DNA from: Paraclostridium dentum
GTDB lineage: Bacteria > Bacillota > Clostridia > Peptostreptococcales > Peptostreptococcaceae
DNA: 64,000 nucleotides
Direction of reading: 5' to 3'
Assembly (NCBI RefSeq): GCF_012922555.1
Contig: NZ_WIPK01000006.1
Coordinates: 62,001-126,000, forward strand
Shown: in pieces, positions 1 to 8,146 of the stretch
How the letters are laid out: every line of letters starts with the position of its first letter
How positions within the stretch are numbered: position 1 is the first letter of the stretch
Translations under genes and position numbers: made by a program
Notes under the pieces: generated by a model
Database searches by the model: none
Seen by the model: only the letters and a program-made list of their open reading frames with translations
Told to the model about the DNA's origin: nothing

Positions 1-362
1 AATAAAAATGCTGGTATTTTTAAAGTTCCTATCGGTAAGTTGCACTTATTACACATATTTTCCATATTATAATCTATATACCAAATAGCATCATTATCTG
101 GCATTAAATCAACTTTTGCATTGTTTAATGTTGCTATATTGTATAATTCAACACTAGAACCATCAGTTTGTATCCCTGAATTTAAAAATCCTGTAATATC
201 ATCTAGAAAAAGTTCTATAGGTATTTTTTCATCTATAGCATTTCCACCTAGATCAACTCCCATCAGAGATACAAATTTTATATTTTCATGTTGAGACAAT
301 AGTTCCTTTAAATCTTTTTCATTGTGACTATGTTTTTCAATAACATATAATAAAGATTGCAT
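1..362 (-). CDS. Glutamine synthetase, N-terminal part (gene runs off the left edge)
   Basis: Reading leftward from an ATG at 362-360, preceded by a GGGGG Shine-Dalgarno, there is an open frame of about 120 codons to the window edge. Its translation carries the beta-grasp signature of glutamine synthetase: a TDGSS motif followed by a segment ending in KVDLMPDND and WYIDYN, as in the family's DGSSI...D..L.PD pattern. Only this N-terminal region is inside the window. The ATP- and glutamate-binding catalytic barrel lies outside, so activity and GS type cannot be judged. The enzyme would make glutamine from glutamate and ammonia. It is divergent from the exonuclease gene, and the spacer between them holds three phased direct repeats. 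Confidence 0.75.
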   Translation of the reverse strand, partial: MQSLLYVIEKHSHNEKDLKELLSQHENIKFVSLMGVDLGGNAIDEKIPIELFLDDITGFLNSGIQTDGSSVELYNIATLNNAKVDLMPDNDAIWYIDYNMENMCNKCNLPIGTLKIPAFL

Positions 363-396
363 TTTTATCCCCCAATTCACTGATTTTATTTTATGA

Positions 397-489
397 TTTG
401 CAATTTATAATGTTTTTCAGAATAAAACACTTTTAATTCGCAATATAATTTATATTATTATAATATATTTGTATTTTGTTCGCAATATA
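397..489. repeat. Three phased short direct repeats in a divergent promoter region
   Basis: The 11-base word TTCGCAATATA occurs exactly at 437-447 and 479-489, and a close form, TTTGCAATTTA, occurs at 397-407. The spacings are 40 and 42 bases, close to four helical turns. They lie between the glutamine synthetase start (362, minus) and the exonuclease start (587, plus) in very AT-rich DNA. The arrangement is typical of operators for a dimeric or oligomeric regulator. No known binding consensus is recognised, so this is inference. Confidence 0.4.
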
Positions 490-586
490 TTTAATTTTTT
501 AAATTTACTTAAAAATCCTGTGTATGATTTTTTTTTTACATAGGGTATACTAAATTAATAACCAAAAATTTTTAGGAGAGATTCGT

Positions 587-1426
587 ATGGAATATATAGT
601 TTTCGATTTAGAATTTAATCAGGGATTTGATAAAGAAAATAACAAAACATTTTCTAATGAACAATGCCCTTTTGAAATAATACAAATAGGAGCTATAAAA
701 CTTGATGCTAATTTTAATATAATCGACAAATTTAGTAGTTTTGTAAAACCCAATATATATAAAACCATCCATCCATTCGTTGGAAAAATGACTCATATAA
801 CATTGGACAAAGTAAAAGATGCACCTTCTTTTTCAAACGTATATAAGGAATTTAGAAAGTTTATTTCTAGCAAGTCTAGTATAATGTGTGTTTGGGGTTC
901 TGGAGATTTAAAGGAGTTATACAGAAATATAAATTATTACTCACTTCCTTCAAAAGGATTGCCCCAGTTATATATAAACGTTCAGCAGTATGCATCATCT
1001 TACTTTAATAATCCAACTGGCCAAAGTATCGGCCTTCAAAATGCTATACAAATTTTACAGCTTGAACAAGACAAAGCATACCACGATGCTTTAAACGATG
1101 CTTACTATACAGCTTTAGTTTTAAAAAATATCTACGATGAAAATATAGTTGCAGATACGTATGTATATACACCTGTTAAATCCAATAGAACTAGATCTAA
1201 ATCAGTTAAAAAGAAAGTTAACTACCTTGCTTTGTTTGAAGAATTTAAAAAGATACTAGGAAGAGATTTAACTTCAGATGATAAGAAACTTATAGATTTA
1301 GCTTATAAGATGGGGAAAACTAATCAGTTTTTAATAGATGATATACCAGCTCCAACACCTAAAGCTTCACCTAAATCTAGTAAGAAAAAATCAAAACATG
1401 GTTTTAAGTATAAAAAAAGAAGATAA
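587..1426 (+). CDS. DEDDh-family 3'-5' exonuclease with a basic C-terminal tail
   Basis: This is a 279-residue protein with the exonuclease (RNase T/DNA pol III epsilon-like) fold. The first catalytic pair is in FDLEFN (D7, E9). The middle Asp is in WGSGDLKEL, and the HDALNDA motif near residue 165 supplies the general-base His and last Asp. Residues 1-185 cover the nuclease. About 95 further residues are rich in Lys/Arg and end in a KKKSKHGFKYKKRR-type tail, which suggests nucleic-acid binding. It resembles the KapD/ERI-1-like subgroup rather than DnaQ. The start has an AGGAGAG Shine-Dalgarno. It is a single-gene unit: divergent from glutamine synthetase, convergent with the next gene, and separated from it by a terminator. 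The substrate (RNA or DNA) cannot be told from sequence. Confidence 0.8.
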   Translation: MEYIVFDLEFNQGFDKENNKTFSNEQCPFEIIQIGAIKLDANFNIIDKFSSFVKPNIYKTIHPFVGKMTHITLDKVKDAPSFSNVYKEFRKFISSKSSIMCVWGSGDLKELYRNINYYSLPSKGLPQLYINVQQYASSYFNNPTGQSIGLQNAIQILQLEQDKAYHDALNDAYYTALVLKNIYDENIVADTYVYTPVKSNRTRSKSVKKKVNYLALFEEFKKILGRDLTSDDKKLIDLAYKMGKTNQFLIDDIPAPTPKASPKSSKKKSKHGFKYKKRR

Positions 1427-1453
1427 GTCCTAATTTTAGGACTTATCTTTTTT
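1423..1453. terminator. Intrinsic terminator between convergent genes
   Basis: A perfect 10-bp stem ATAAGTCCTA / TAGGACTTAT (1423-1432 and 1437-1446) with an ATTT loop is followed by a CTTTTTT tract on the plus strand. It overlaps the exonuclease stop codon and lies just past the stop of the minus-strand gene at 1462, so it can serve the plus gene and perhaps both. Confidence 0.85.
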
Positions 1454-1461
1454 ATATATTT

Positions 1462-1788
1462 TTATGCATTCAAAAACAACATTTTTATATTTTCATATTG
1501 TGCAAACTCTACAACATCTATTGGTTTATCTTCATTTCTAAATTTGCTTTCTTTTCCTACATATACATTTACATTTCCAACTTGATTGTATACTTCATCT
1601 ATAATGTTTATAAAATCTTCACTTTTTAAGCTTTCTCCTTTAGACTTTATAAATACTACACTTTCATTATCTTCATTTCTAACTATAGACTCTATTCCAA
1701 ACAAAAGACTCTCTTCTTTTATATAAACAACTTCAGCTCCTAAAGCTATCCCTTTATTTACTTTTTCTTTAAGCTGTACTATATTCAT
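1462..1788 (-). CDS. Small acidic protein of unknown function
   Basis: This is a 108-residue protein that I do not recognise. It begins MNIVQLKEKV with an AGGAGGGTATT Shine-Dalgarno a few bases upstream. It has no signal peptide or membrane segment. The middle (residues 20-75) alternates hydrophobic and charged residues like a small beta-rich domain, and the C-terminus ends in a hydrophobic IKMLFLNA. It stands between the convergent exonuclease and exonuclease III on the same strand as the latter. The 60-base gap to exonuclease III has no obvious terminator, so the two could share a transcript. Confidence 0.6.
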   Translation of the reverse strand: MNIVQLKEKVNKGIALGAEVVYIKEESLLFGIESIVRNEDNESVVFIKSKGESLKSEDFINIIDEVYNQVGNVNVYVGKESKFRNEDKPIDVVEFAQYENIKMLFLNA

Positions 1789-1848
1789 AATACCCTCCTT
1801 TATTTAACAGTTTATTAAATTATATTAAAGGTATTATGATTTTATGTT

Positions 1849-2601
1849 TTATTTTATTACTAACTCAACTGGACAATGATCAGAACCTAGTATTTCAGTA
1901 TGAATATCCGCTGATACAAGTCTATCTTTTAACTTATCAGATGCACAGAAATAATCAATTCTCCATCCAGCATTATTGTTTCTAGCATTAAATCTATATG
2001 ACCACCAGCTATATACGCCTTCTTTATCTGGATTAAAGAATCTATAAGTATCTATAAATCCTGAATTTAAAAAATCTGTGAATTTATTTCTTTCATCATC
2101 TGTAAATCCAGCATTTTTTCTATTTGTCTTAGGATTTTTCAAATCTATCTCTGTATGAGCTACATTTAAATCCCCACACATTATAACAGGTTTTATCTCA
2201 TCTAACCTATTTAAATAATCTCTAAAATCATCTTCCCACTGCATTCTATATTCAAGTCTTTTTAAACCCTGTTGTGAATTTGGAGTATATACTGTCACAA
2301 AGTAAAAATCTTCAAATTCTAATGTTATAACTCTTCCTTCATTATCATGCTCTTCTATTCCTATTCCATACTTAACATCTAATGCCTTATTTTTTGAAAA
2401 TATAGCAGTCCCTGAATAACCTTTCTTTTGAGCATAATTCCAATAATCATAGTATCCTTCAAGATCTAAGTCAATTTGACCTTCTTGAAGTTTTGTTTCT
2501 TGCAAACAAAATATATCTGCATCTATTTCTTTAAAAAATTCCATAAAGCCTTTAGTTACACAAGCTCTCAGGCCGTTTACATTCCAAGATATAAATTTCA
2601 T
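1849..2601 (-). CDS. xth: Exodeoxyribonuclease III (AP endonuclease)
   Basis: This 250-residue enzyme belongs to the exonuclease III/endonuclease-exonuclease-phosphatase family and acts in base-excision repair, cutting 5' to abasic sites and removing 3' blocking groups. The catalytic set is visible: N7 in WNVNGLRA, E35 in LQETKLQ, Y105 in TVYTPN, D144/N146 in GDLNVAH, and D241-H242 in GSDHCP at the C-terminus. Length is normal for the ExoA/Xth type of Gram-positive bacteria. The ATG is preceded by AAAGGAG. It is downstream of the GalT-like gene on the same strand with only about 17 bases between, so the two are probably cotranscribed. Confidence 0.93.
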   Translation of the reverse strand: MKFISWNVNGLRACVTKGFMEFFKEIDADIFCLQETKLQEGQIDLDLEGYYDYWNYAQKKGYSGTAIFSKNKALDVKYGIGIEEHDNEGRVITLEFEDFYFVTVYTPNSQQGLKRLEYRMQWEDDFRDYLNRLDEIKPVIMCGDLNVAHTEIDLKNPKTNRKNAGFTDDERNKFTDFLNSGFIDTYRFFNPDKEGVYSWWSYRFNARNNNAGWRIDYFCASDKLKDRLVSADIHTEILGSDHCPVELVIK

Positions 2602-2618
2602 ATTTTTCTCCTTTGTAT

Positions 2619-3569
2619 CTACTTAAATTTTATTTTTTTTGCAAAGTCTTGTGGCTTAGTTGAAGATACATATATTCCATTACTTACTTCAAATCCCCCA
2701 AAGTTATATTTTCTAGGAATTACATGGAAATGCAAATGAAATAAATTATCATTTTCTAATCCCTTTGGATGCGCATGCATACATAAATTAAAAGGCATAT
2801 ATCCACATTCAATGTATATTTTTTCAAATACTTTTTTAAATATATAGGCAAGTTCATTTAAGTTTACTTCACTTAAATTTTCAAACTTAGAACTATCTTT
2901 ACATATTATTCTAACTTCATTGTTATACATGGATGCATATGGAATTAACACCAAAAACTTTTCTCCGTTATGCACAACTCTTTCATTTAAACTTATTTCT
3001 TCATTTATTACTTTCTCATACAAACTTTCTTTTTTACTTTCATAGTACTCTTTTAGTATCTCTACTTCATTTTTTATATATTTAGGTACTAAAGACATAG
3101 AAATAATTTGCGAATGAGGATGAGCTAAAGATGCTCCAGCCTTCTTAAGAAAGTTCTTAAATATACTAATATATACAGTATCTTTATTTTCTATATACTC
3201 TTTATACCTATTTTGGTATGCGAGAAACATATTTTTAAATTCAATTTCACTCATATTATAAAAAGAACCATTGTGTCTGTATGTATCTATAATAACTTCA
3301 TGAATTCCACTTATTCCTATTGACCCTTCTTCTATTATTGGATATTTATTATAAATAGATTTGCATATCCATCCAGAATCACCCTTTATTTGAAAAGTCG
3401 TTCCTGCTGAAAGTTCTTCATTCCCTCTACAAAAAGGGCATTTCTCTTCATAAATATCGGCTAATTCTTTTTCATCTTCAATTTTTTTCATATCAGTCGG
3501 TCTACCTGTTCTATCAGGAGCAAATATAATTACATCTCCACTAAATAAATCTACCCTTAAATCACTCAA
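2619..3569 (-). CDS. Galactose-1-phosphate uridylyltransferase-like HIT-superfamily nucleotidyltransferase
   Basis: This protein of about 316 residues has the two-domain GalT layout. An N-terminal part contains the zinc-type CPFC motif (near residue 45). The active-site sequence AHPHSQ (near 149-153) matches the family HPHxQ signature, whose second His is the nucleotidylated residue. A second His cluster, FHLHFHVIPR, is near the C-terminus. The protein would transfer a nucleotide to a sugar phosphate, as in GalT or the related ADP-sugar phosphorylases. The Ser in HPHSQ instead of Gly leaves the substrate open. I prefer the TTG at 3569, six bases after a GAGGTG Shine-Dalgarno. A GTG at 3578 overlaps that sequence and is less likely. 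No galK or galE is nearby. Confidence 0.75.
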   Translation of the reverse strand: MSDLRVDLFSGDVIIFAPDRTGRPTDMKKIEDEKELADIYEEKCPFCRGNEELSAGTTFQIKGDSGWICKSIYNKYPIIEEGSIGISGIHEVIIDTYRHNGSFYNMSEIEFKNMFLAYQNRYKEYIENKDTVYISIFKNFLKKAGASLAHPHSQIISMSLVPKYIKNEVEILKEYYESKKESLYEKVINEEISLNERVVHNGEKFLVLIPYASMYNNEVRIICKDSSKFENLSEVNLNELAYIFKKVFEKIYIECGYMPFNLCMHAHPKGLENDNLFHLHFHVIPRKYNFGGFEVSNGIYVSSTKPQDFAKKIKFK

Positions 3570-3828
3570 ATTTAACACCTCTATTCAGAGTATTTATTAA
3601 TTAATTAATTTTTAAATATATACTTAATATAATATCTTCAAAATACTATTTTGCTATAATATTTTTTGTAAATCTATAGTTATAATTTTACATATTTTAT
3701 CACAGATTGTAAATCTTATAAAACCCTTATAATATCTGAAAAAACTGAGTGCTTTTTATCTTCGTTTATGATATTATTCTCTTGTAAGGGGATTTCACAT
3801 ATTTTTCATAATACAGGGGGTATTAAAA

Positions 3829-5043
3829 ATGTACTTTTCTAATAGAGTTATTTCTATGCAATCTTCACCTATAAGAAAGTTAGTTCCTTATGCCACAGCT
3901 GCAAAGGAAAAAGGATTAAAGGTTTATCATTTAAACATAGGTCAACCTGATATAAAAACACCTAAAGGTTTTTTTGATGCTGTCAATACTTTCAATAGCG
4001 ATGTTTTAGAATATGCTGTATCTCAAGGTTTGCCTGAGTTAATAGATGCGATGATTGATTATTATGCTACATATGACATGAATTTTGAAAAAGATGAAAT
4101 ACTTATAACTAATGGTGGTAGTGAAGCTTTATTATTTTCCATGATGGCTATTTGTGATCCTGGTGACAACATTCTAGTGCCTGAACCATTTTATACAAAC
4201 TACAATGGTTTTAGCTCTTGTGTAAACGTTTTCGTAAAACCTATAACTACGCATCCAGAAAATGGATTCCATCTTCCAAACAGAGAGGAAATTTGTTCTA
4301 AAATTGATAAAAATACTAAAGCAATACTTATATCAAATCCAGGAAATCCAACTGGAACTGTTTATACAAAAGAAGAAGTTCATATGTTAGCTGATATAGC
4401 AAAAGAGAATAACTTGTGGATAATCGCTGATGAAGTTTATAGAGAATTTGTTTATGATAACTTAGATTATATAAGCTTCGGAAATATAGAAGAAATAAAA
4501 GATAGAGTAATAATAGTTGACAGCGTATCAAAAAGATATAGTGCATGTGGAGCAAGAATAGGGTCTTTGGCTTGTAAAAATAAAGAGTTCATTGCTCAGG
4601 TTTTAAAATTATGTCAAGGAAGATTGTGTGTATCTACTCTTGATCAAATAGGATCTATAGAATTGTACAAAACTCCTAATACTTATTTTAAAAAAGTTAA
4701 TGAAGAATATGAGAAAAGAAGAGATGTTTTATATAGTGAATTAATGAAAGTTGAAGGAGTAATATGCAAAAAGCCAACAGGCGCATTTTATATACTTGCT
4801 AAATTGCCAATAGAAAATGCAGAAGATTTTGTAATCTGGATGCTAAATGAATTTGATGTAGATGGAGAAACTGTTATGGCTTGCCCTGCTGAAGGATTCT
4901 ATGGAACTGAAGGCTTAGGTAAAAGCGAAATAAGACTTGCTTATATATTAAATGAACATGATTTAAAGAAAGCTGCAAATATTTTAAAAGAAGGCCTTGA
5001 AAAATATATGGAAGTTAAAAATGATTTAGCAACTAATAACTAA
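3829..5043 (+). CDS. PLP-dependent aminotransferase, class I/II (aspartate aminotransferase-like)
   Basis: This 404-residue fold-type I aminotransferase shows the substrate-binding loop LNIGQPDIKTP near residue 35 and the cofactor-contact NPGNPTG near 171. The PLP Schiff-base Lys is K235 in DSVSKRYSACGARIG. An Arg near the C-terminus, in SEIRLAYIL, should bind the substrate carboxylate. The length is standard. It should swap an amino group between an amino acid and a 2-oxo acid; aspartate is the likeliest substrate by resemblance, but specificity is not decided by these motifs. The ATG follows a GGGGG Shine-Dalgarno. It is monocistronic, flanked by a 250-bp AT-rich leader and a strong terminator. 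Confidence 0.88.
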   Translation: MYFSNRVISMQSSPIRKLVPYATAAKEKGLKVYHLNIGQPDIKTPKGFFDAVNTFNSDVLEYAVSQGLPELIDAMIDYYATYDMNFEKDEILITNGGSEALLFSMMAICDPGDNILVPEPFYTNYNGFSSCVNVFVKPITTHPENGFHLPNREEICSKIDKNTKAILISNPGNPTGTVYTKEEVHMLADIAKENNLWIIADEVYREFVYDNLDYISFGNIEEIKDRVIIVDSVSKRYSACGARIGSLACKNKEFIAQVLKLCQGRLCVSTLDQIGSIELYKTPNTYFKKVNEEYEKRRDVLYSELMKVEGVICKKPTGAFYILAKLPIENAEDFVIWMLNEFDVDGETVMACPAEGFYGTEGLGKSEIRLAYILNEHDLKKAANILKEGLEKYMEVKNDLATNN

Positions 5044-5047
5044 ATTT

Positions 5048-5082
5048 AAAATAGACTAATCAAATGATTAGTCTATTTTTTC
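5048..5082 (+). terminator. Intrinsic terminator after the aminotransferase
   Basis: Two 15-base arms (AAAATAGACTAATCA at 5048-5062 and its complement at 5065-5079) are followed directly by Ts. It lies seven bases past the stop codon. The arms are symmetric, so it may also act on minus-strand transcripts. Confidence 0.85.
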
Positions 5083-5140
5083 GCCACTTTTTACACTTAC
5101 TGTTAACTTGTCTCTTAAATTGGGTGCTTATGCACATACC

Positions 5141-5587
5141 CTAGCTTTCTTTTATAAGTATTTCTTCTAAGTTTTTTATAGAATCCATAAATTTATTACG
5201 ATCTTCTTCATTTAATTCCAAGAATCTTGATTCTAATCTAGTTCCTAATGCTTCTAAAAAGTCTTTAGCTATCTCTTCACCTGAAGTTGTTAAGTTTAAT
5301 ATATATTTTCTTCTGTCTCTTGAATCTCTTGTTCTAGTTAGGTATCCCTTTTTAGTTAAGTCATCTACCATAGTAGTAAGACTTCCTTTTTCTATATTTA
5401 ATTTTTCGCATAAGTCCGTCATTGTTATTTCCCCATTATTATTTATGAATACAAGTGCTCTTAATTGTGTTCTGTTTACATTTATATTTGCGGCATACTC
5501 TTTTAAAGACTCTAGATATAGACTAGCATGTATCTTAGGAAAAGTTTTTGATACGAAGTCTATAATTTCTTTTATTATTTCATTCAT
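5141..5587 (-). CDS. MarR-family transcriptional regulator
   Basis: This 148-residue winged-helix repressor type shows the classic MarR layout. Helix-turn-helix residues 45-75 include ITMTDLCEKLNIEKGSLTTMV. The wing follows with the conserved D-R-R pattern in TRTRDSRDRRKYILNLT (about 83-100). C-terminal dimer helices end at LEEILIKES. No redox cysteine is evident apart from one in the HTH. The ATG has a GGAGGTGAA Shine-Dalgarno. It is divergent from the pfoR-like gene 270 bases away, so that gene is a candidate target. No clear palindrome for it was found in the spacer. Confidence 0.9.
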   Translation of the reverse strand: MNEIIKEIIDFVSKTFPKIHASLYLESLKEYAANINVNRTQLRALVFINNNGEITMTDLCEKLNIEKGSLTTMVDDLTKKGYLTRTRDSRDRRKYILNLTTSGEEIAKDFLEALGTRLESRFLELNEEDRNKFMDSIKNLEEILIKES

Positions 5588-5755
5588 TTCTTCACCTCCA
5601 CCCCCTTAAAAGTATTGTCAAATTCTAGTTTACACTAATTCCTTTGTATAGACAACACCCAAAAACAGCAATCTGATTGTGTTGCAATTTTAACATTATT
5701 TTTCAAATTTGATTTTATTTTCTAACTCTTTCTACATTTTTCTACATTTAAACTA

Positions 5756-5784
5756 TTTACAAAATTAATTTTTTATAATATAAT
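5756..5784 (+). promoter_or_regulatory. Sigma-A-type promoter of the pfoR-like gene
   Basis: TTTACA (5756-5761), a 17-base spacer and TATAAT (5779-5784) give a near-consensus vegetative promoter. The leader to the start at 5861 is about 70 bases. It contains a small CCGC-AAAAA-GCGG hairpin (about 5793-5805) and a strong GAGGAGG Shine-Dalgarno. Confidence 0.7.
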
Positions 5785-5860
5785 TGAATCATAACCGCAA
5801 AAAGCGGGAAAACAATAACAAGCATTTATTTATTTTAATCAACGAGGAGGAAAACTTTTT

Positions 5861-6916
5861 ATGATGCAAATTATAACGAGTACGGCACTATTATTAGTTG
5901 TACTGGCATTATTCACTTTATTCAGTTACAAAGCACCTCACGGTATGAAAGCTATGGGTGCACTAGCAAGTGCTGCTTGCGCAAGTTTCTTAGTTGAAGC
6001 ATTCCACGCTTCATTATTTGGACAACAATTTGGAATCTCTTTCTTAGAGCAAGTTGGAGCTGCAAACGGTAGTTTAGGAGGAGTTGCTGCTGGTATATTA
6101 GTACCATTAGCTTTAGGAGTATCTCCAGTTTATGCAGTTTTAGTTGGTTTAACAGTTTCAGGATTCGGAATACTTCCAGGATTCGTTGCAGGATACTTAA
6201 TATCATTCGTTGTTAAGTTCTTAGAGGAAAAAACTCCTGCTGGTCTTGACTTAATAGTTATAATATTAGTTGCTGCTCCATTATCAAGAGCAATAGCTAT
6301 GTTTATGAACCCAATAGTTAATGATACATTAATGCAAATAGGACAAGCTTTAACAGCTGCTTCTACATCTTCTCCAATATTCATGGGTATAATACTTGGA
6401 GGATTAATAACAGTTGTTGCTACTGCTCCATTATCATCAATGGCATTAACATCTATAATAGGTTTAACTGGTCTTCCAATGGCAATAGGTGCATTAGCAG
6501 TATTTGGTTCTTCTTTCATGAACTTTGTATTCTTCTCTAGAATGAAGTTTGGTGATAAGAAAGATACTATAGCTGTTGCTATAGAGCCATTAACTCAATC
6601 AGATATAATATCTGCAAACCCAATCCCAGTATTCACTACTAACTTTATAGGTGGAGCATTATCAGGTGTTGTAGTTGCTTTAATAAGTACTTACGTTGCA
6701 CCTCTTGCAATAAGTGTTCCAGGTATGGCTACTCCAATAGCTGGTTTCGCTGTAGCAGTTGGACAAAACGGAACTCCTGCTTTAATGGCTGCTGCTGGAT
6801 GTATAGTAGTAAGTGTATTTGCTGGATTCTTAGGACATACAATATTCAAGAACTACAAAATAGTTACTGCTGATATAATACGTGGTAATGGAAATGACGA
6901 AGATACTGCTGCTTAG
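5861..6916 (+). CDS. pfoR: PfoR-type membrane protein (PTS EIIC_2 family)
   Basis: This 351-residue integral membrane protein has about nine hydrophobic segments rich in Gly/Ala. It matches the PTS_EIIC_2 family that contains PfoR, named as a regulator of perfringolysin O in Clostridium perfringens. Typical stretches are GGVAAGILVPLALGVSPVYA and VGQNGTPALMAAAG. No EIIA or EIIB domain or gene is adjacent, so phosphotransferase transport is unproven. A near-consensus promoter and a very strong GAGGAGG suggest high expression. The codon choice is unusually regular and Ala/Gly-rich compared with neighbours. It is monocistronic with its own terminator and divergent from a MarR gene. Confidence 0.8.
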   Translation: MMQIITSTALLLVVLALFTLFSYKAPHGMKAMGALASAACASFLVEAFHASLFGQQFGISFLEQVGAANGSLGGVAAGILVPLALGVSPVYAVLVGLTVSGFGILPGFVAGYLISFVVKFLEEKTPAGLDLIVIILVAAPLSRAIAMFMNPIVNDTLMQIGQALTAASTSSPIFMGIILGGLITVVATAPLSSMALTSIIGLTGLPMAIGALAVFGSSFMNFVFFSRMKFGDKKDTIAVAIEPLTQSDIISANPIPVFTTNFIGGALSGVVVALISTYVAPLAISVPGMATPIAGFAVAVGQNGTPALMAAAGCIVVSVFAGFLGHTIFKNYKIVTADIIRGNGNDEDTAA

Positions 6917-6928
6917 TCAGCATATTAT

Positions 6929-6958
6929 AAAAGCACATCATATGATGTGCTTTTTTTA
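6929..6958 (+). terminator. Intrinsic terminator after pfoR
   Basis: A 12-base arm AAAAGCACATCA (6929-6940) pairs with TGATGTGCTTTT (6943-6954) and runs into a T tract. It overlaps the 3' end of the small minus-strand gene at 6956, so it sits between convergent genes. Confidence 0.88.
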
Positions 6959-7102
6959 TGCGCAAAAAATTTCAATGTCTAGTTTTGTTGATTCTTCTAT
7001 TTGAATCTCATTAAAAACTTCTTTCATTACAGGCTCTTCTCCTTGTCCTCCATATATAAATATACCTAAAACAGTGATACAACAAAGCGCATATAACTTC
7101 AT
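6956..7102 (-). CDS. Small membrane or exported peptide, 48 residues
   Basis: The ATG at 7102 follows an excellent GGGAGGGGAGA Shine-Dalgarno and gives a 48-residue product. It starts MKLYALCCITVLGIFIYGG, a single hydrophobic segment that could be a signal peptide or membrane anchor. An acidic tail follows (EEPVMKEVFNEI...). The longer upstream in-frame extension lacks a ribosome site and is rejected. No relative is recognised. The pair of Cys residues inside the hydrophobic stretch could be a lipid or disulfide site, but no standard lipobox is present. Confidence 0.55.
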   Translation of the reverse strand: MKLYALCCITVLGIFIYGGQGEEPVMKEVFNEIQIEESTKLDIEIFCA

Positions 7103-7227
7103 AATTCTCCCCTCCCACATAAATTGTATACGAATCGTAATCAATTGACTACAAATACGCCAAATATGATGGTAATTTTTTAACAAATTGCCAGTTTAAC
7201 TAACATATCTCAAATTTCATTAAGCAT

Positions 7228-7255
7228 AAAAAAGCATAAGTCCAATGACCTATGC
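7228..7255 (-). terminator. Intrinsic terminator after the DegV gene
   Basis: Arms GCATAAGTC (7234-7242) and GACCTATGC (7247-7255) form an imperfect hairpin. Read on the minus strand it is followed by a run of Ts (the AAAAAA at 7228-7233). It lies about 35 bases beyond the DegV stop. Confidence 0.75.
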
Positions 7256-7288
7256 CTAATTTTTATCTTTTAAATTTATATCACTTAT

Positions 7289-8119
7289 CTATCTAACACA
7301 AAATATACTTAAAATCCCTGGACCTGCATGAGCACCTACACAAGATCCTACATCTACTATTGAAATTACATTAGGATTCAACTCCAAAGTTGCAAGATCC
7401 TTTAATTTACTCATATCCTGATTACAATCACCATGTCCTATAGCAATTTCTTTTCCTTCGCCACAATATTCTTTAGTCATATCTACCATCTTAGAAAATA
7501 CATGTTTCTTTCCTCTTACTTGCGCCACCGGTGTTACTAACCCATCTTTAACTTCTAATATAGGCTTTATCCCTAACATATTTCCTATAACAGCCTTAGA
7601 TGATGATATCCTACCACCTCTTTGCAAGTATTTTAAGTCATCTACAGAAAATACTACATACATATTTTCTTTCATATATTCTAATTGATTTAAAATATTA
7701 TCTATACTAGCACCTTCTCTAGCCATTTGTGCAGCTTTAACAACTTGCATCCCACAGCCATATGAAAAGTTCATAGTATCAAAAGTATATATTTTACCAT
7801 CCGTATCATTTTTAGCCATTATTGCACTTTGATATGTGCCTGTAGCTCTAGATGATCCTGATATGTATAAAATTTCTCTACCTTCATTTACAAATTTATC
7901 AAATACAGATTTAAATTGAGAGTATGTAGCTTGTGATGTTTGAGGCAATTTTCCATCTCTCAACATATCATAAAATTCTTTAGGCTCTAAATCTATACCA
8001 TCTCTATATTCTTTATCATCAAATCTAACCGTCAACGAAACCATTTCGATATCATACCTATCCCTTAACTCTTTTGATATATCAGATAAACTATCACATA
8101 CTATCTTTAAATTATTCAT
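7289..8119 (-). CDS. DegV-family fatty-acid-binding protein
   Basis: This 276-residue protein has the full DegV pattern. The N-terminal DSLSDISKEL carries the fatty-acid head-group Ser/Asp region. EYRDGIDLEPKEFYDML and PQTSQATYSQF follow, then ISGSSRATGTYQSA (around residue 86), RISSSKAVIGNMLGIKPIL and a C-terminal VGAHAGPGILS. DegV/FakB proteins present fatty acids to the kinase FakA for phosphorylation and entry into lipid synthesis. No fakA is in the window. The ATG follows AAAGGAGGAG. Being downstream of modBC on the same strand with only 27 bases between, it may be partly cotranscribed with them. Confidence 0.92.
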   Translation of the reverse strand: MNNLKIVCDSLSDISKELRDRYDIEMVSLTVRFDDKEYRDGIDLEPKEFYDMLRDGKLPQTSQATYSQFKSVFDKFVNEGREILYISGSSRATGTYQSAIMAKNDTDGKIYTFDTMNFSYGCGMQVVKAAQMAREGASIDNILNQLEYMKENMYVVFSVDDLKYLQRGGRISSSKAVIGNMLGIKPILEVKDGLVTPVAQVRGKKHVFSKMVDMTKEYCGEGKEIAIGHGDCNQDMSKLKDLATLELNPNVISIVDVGSCVGAHAGPGILSIFCVR

Positions 8120-8146
8120 TGCAACTCCTCCTTTGTTTTGAATTTT

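Noticed and set aside
6130-6519. Open frame of 129 codons antisense to pfoR
   Set aside because: It mirrors the Ala/Gly/Ile-rich codons of pfoR, has no ribosome site or recognisable domain, and lies wholly inside a well-supported gene.
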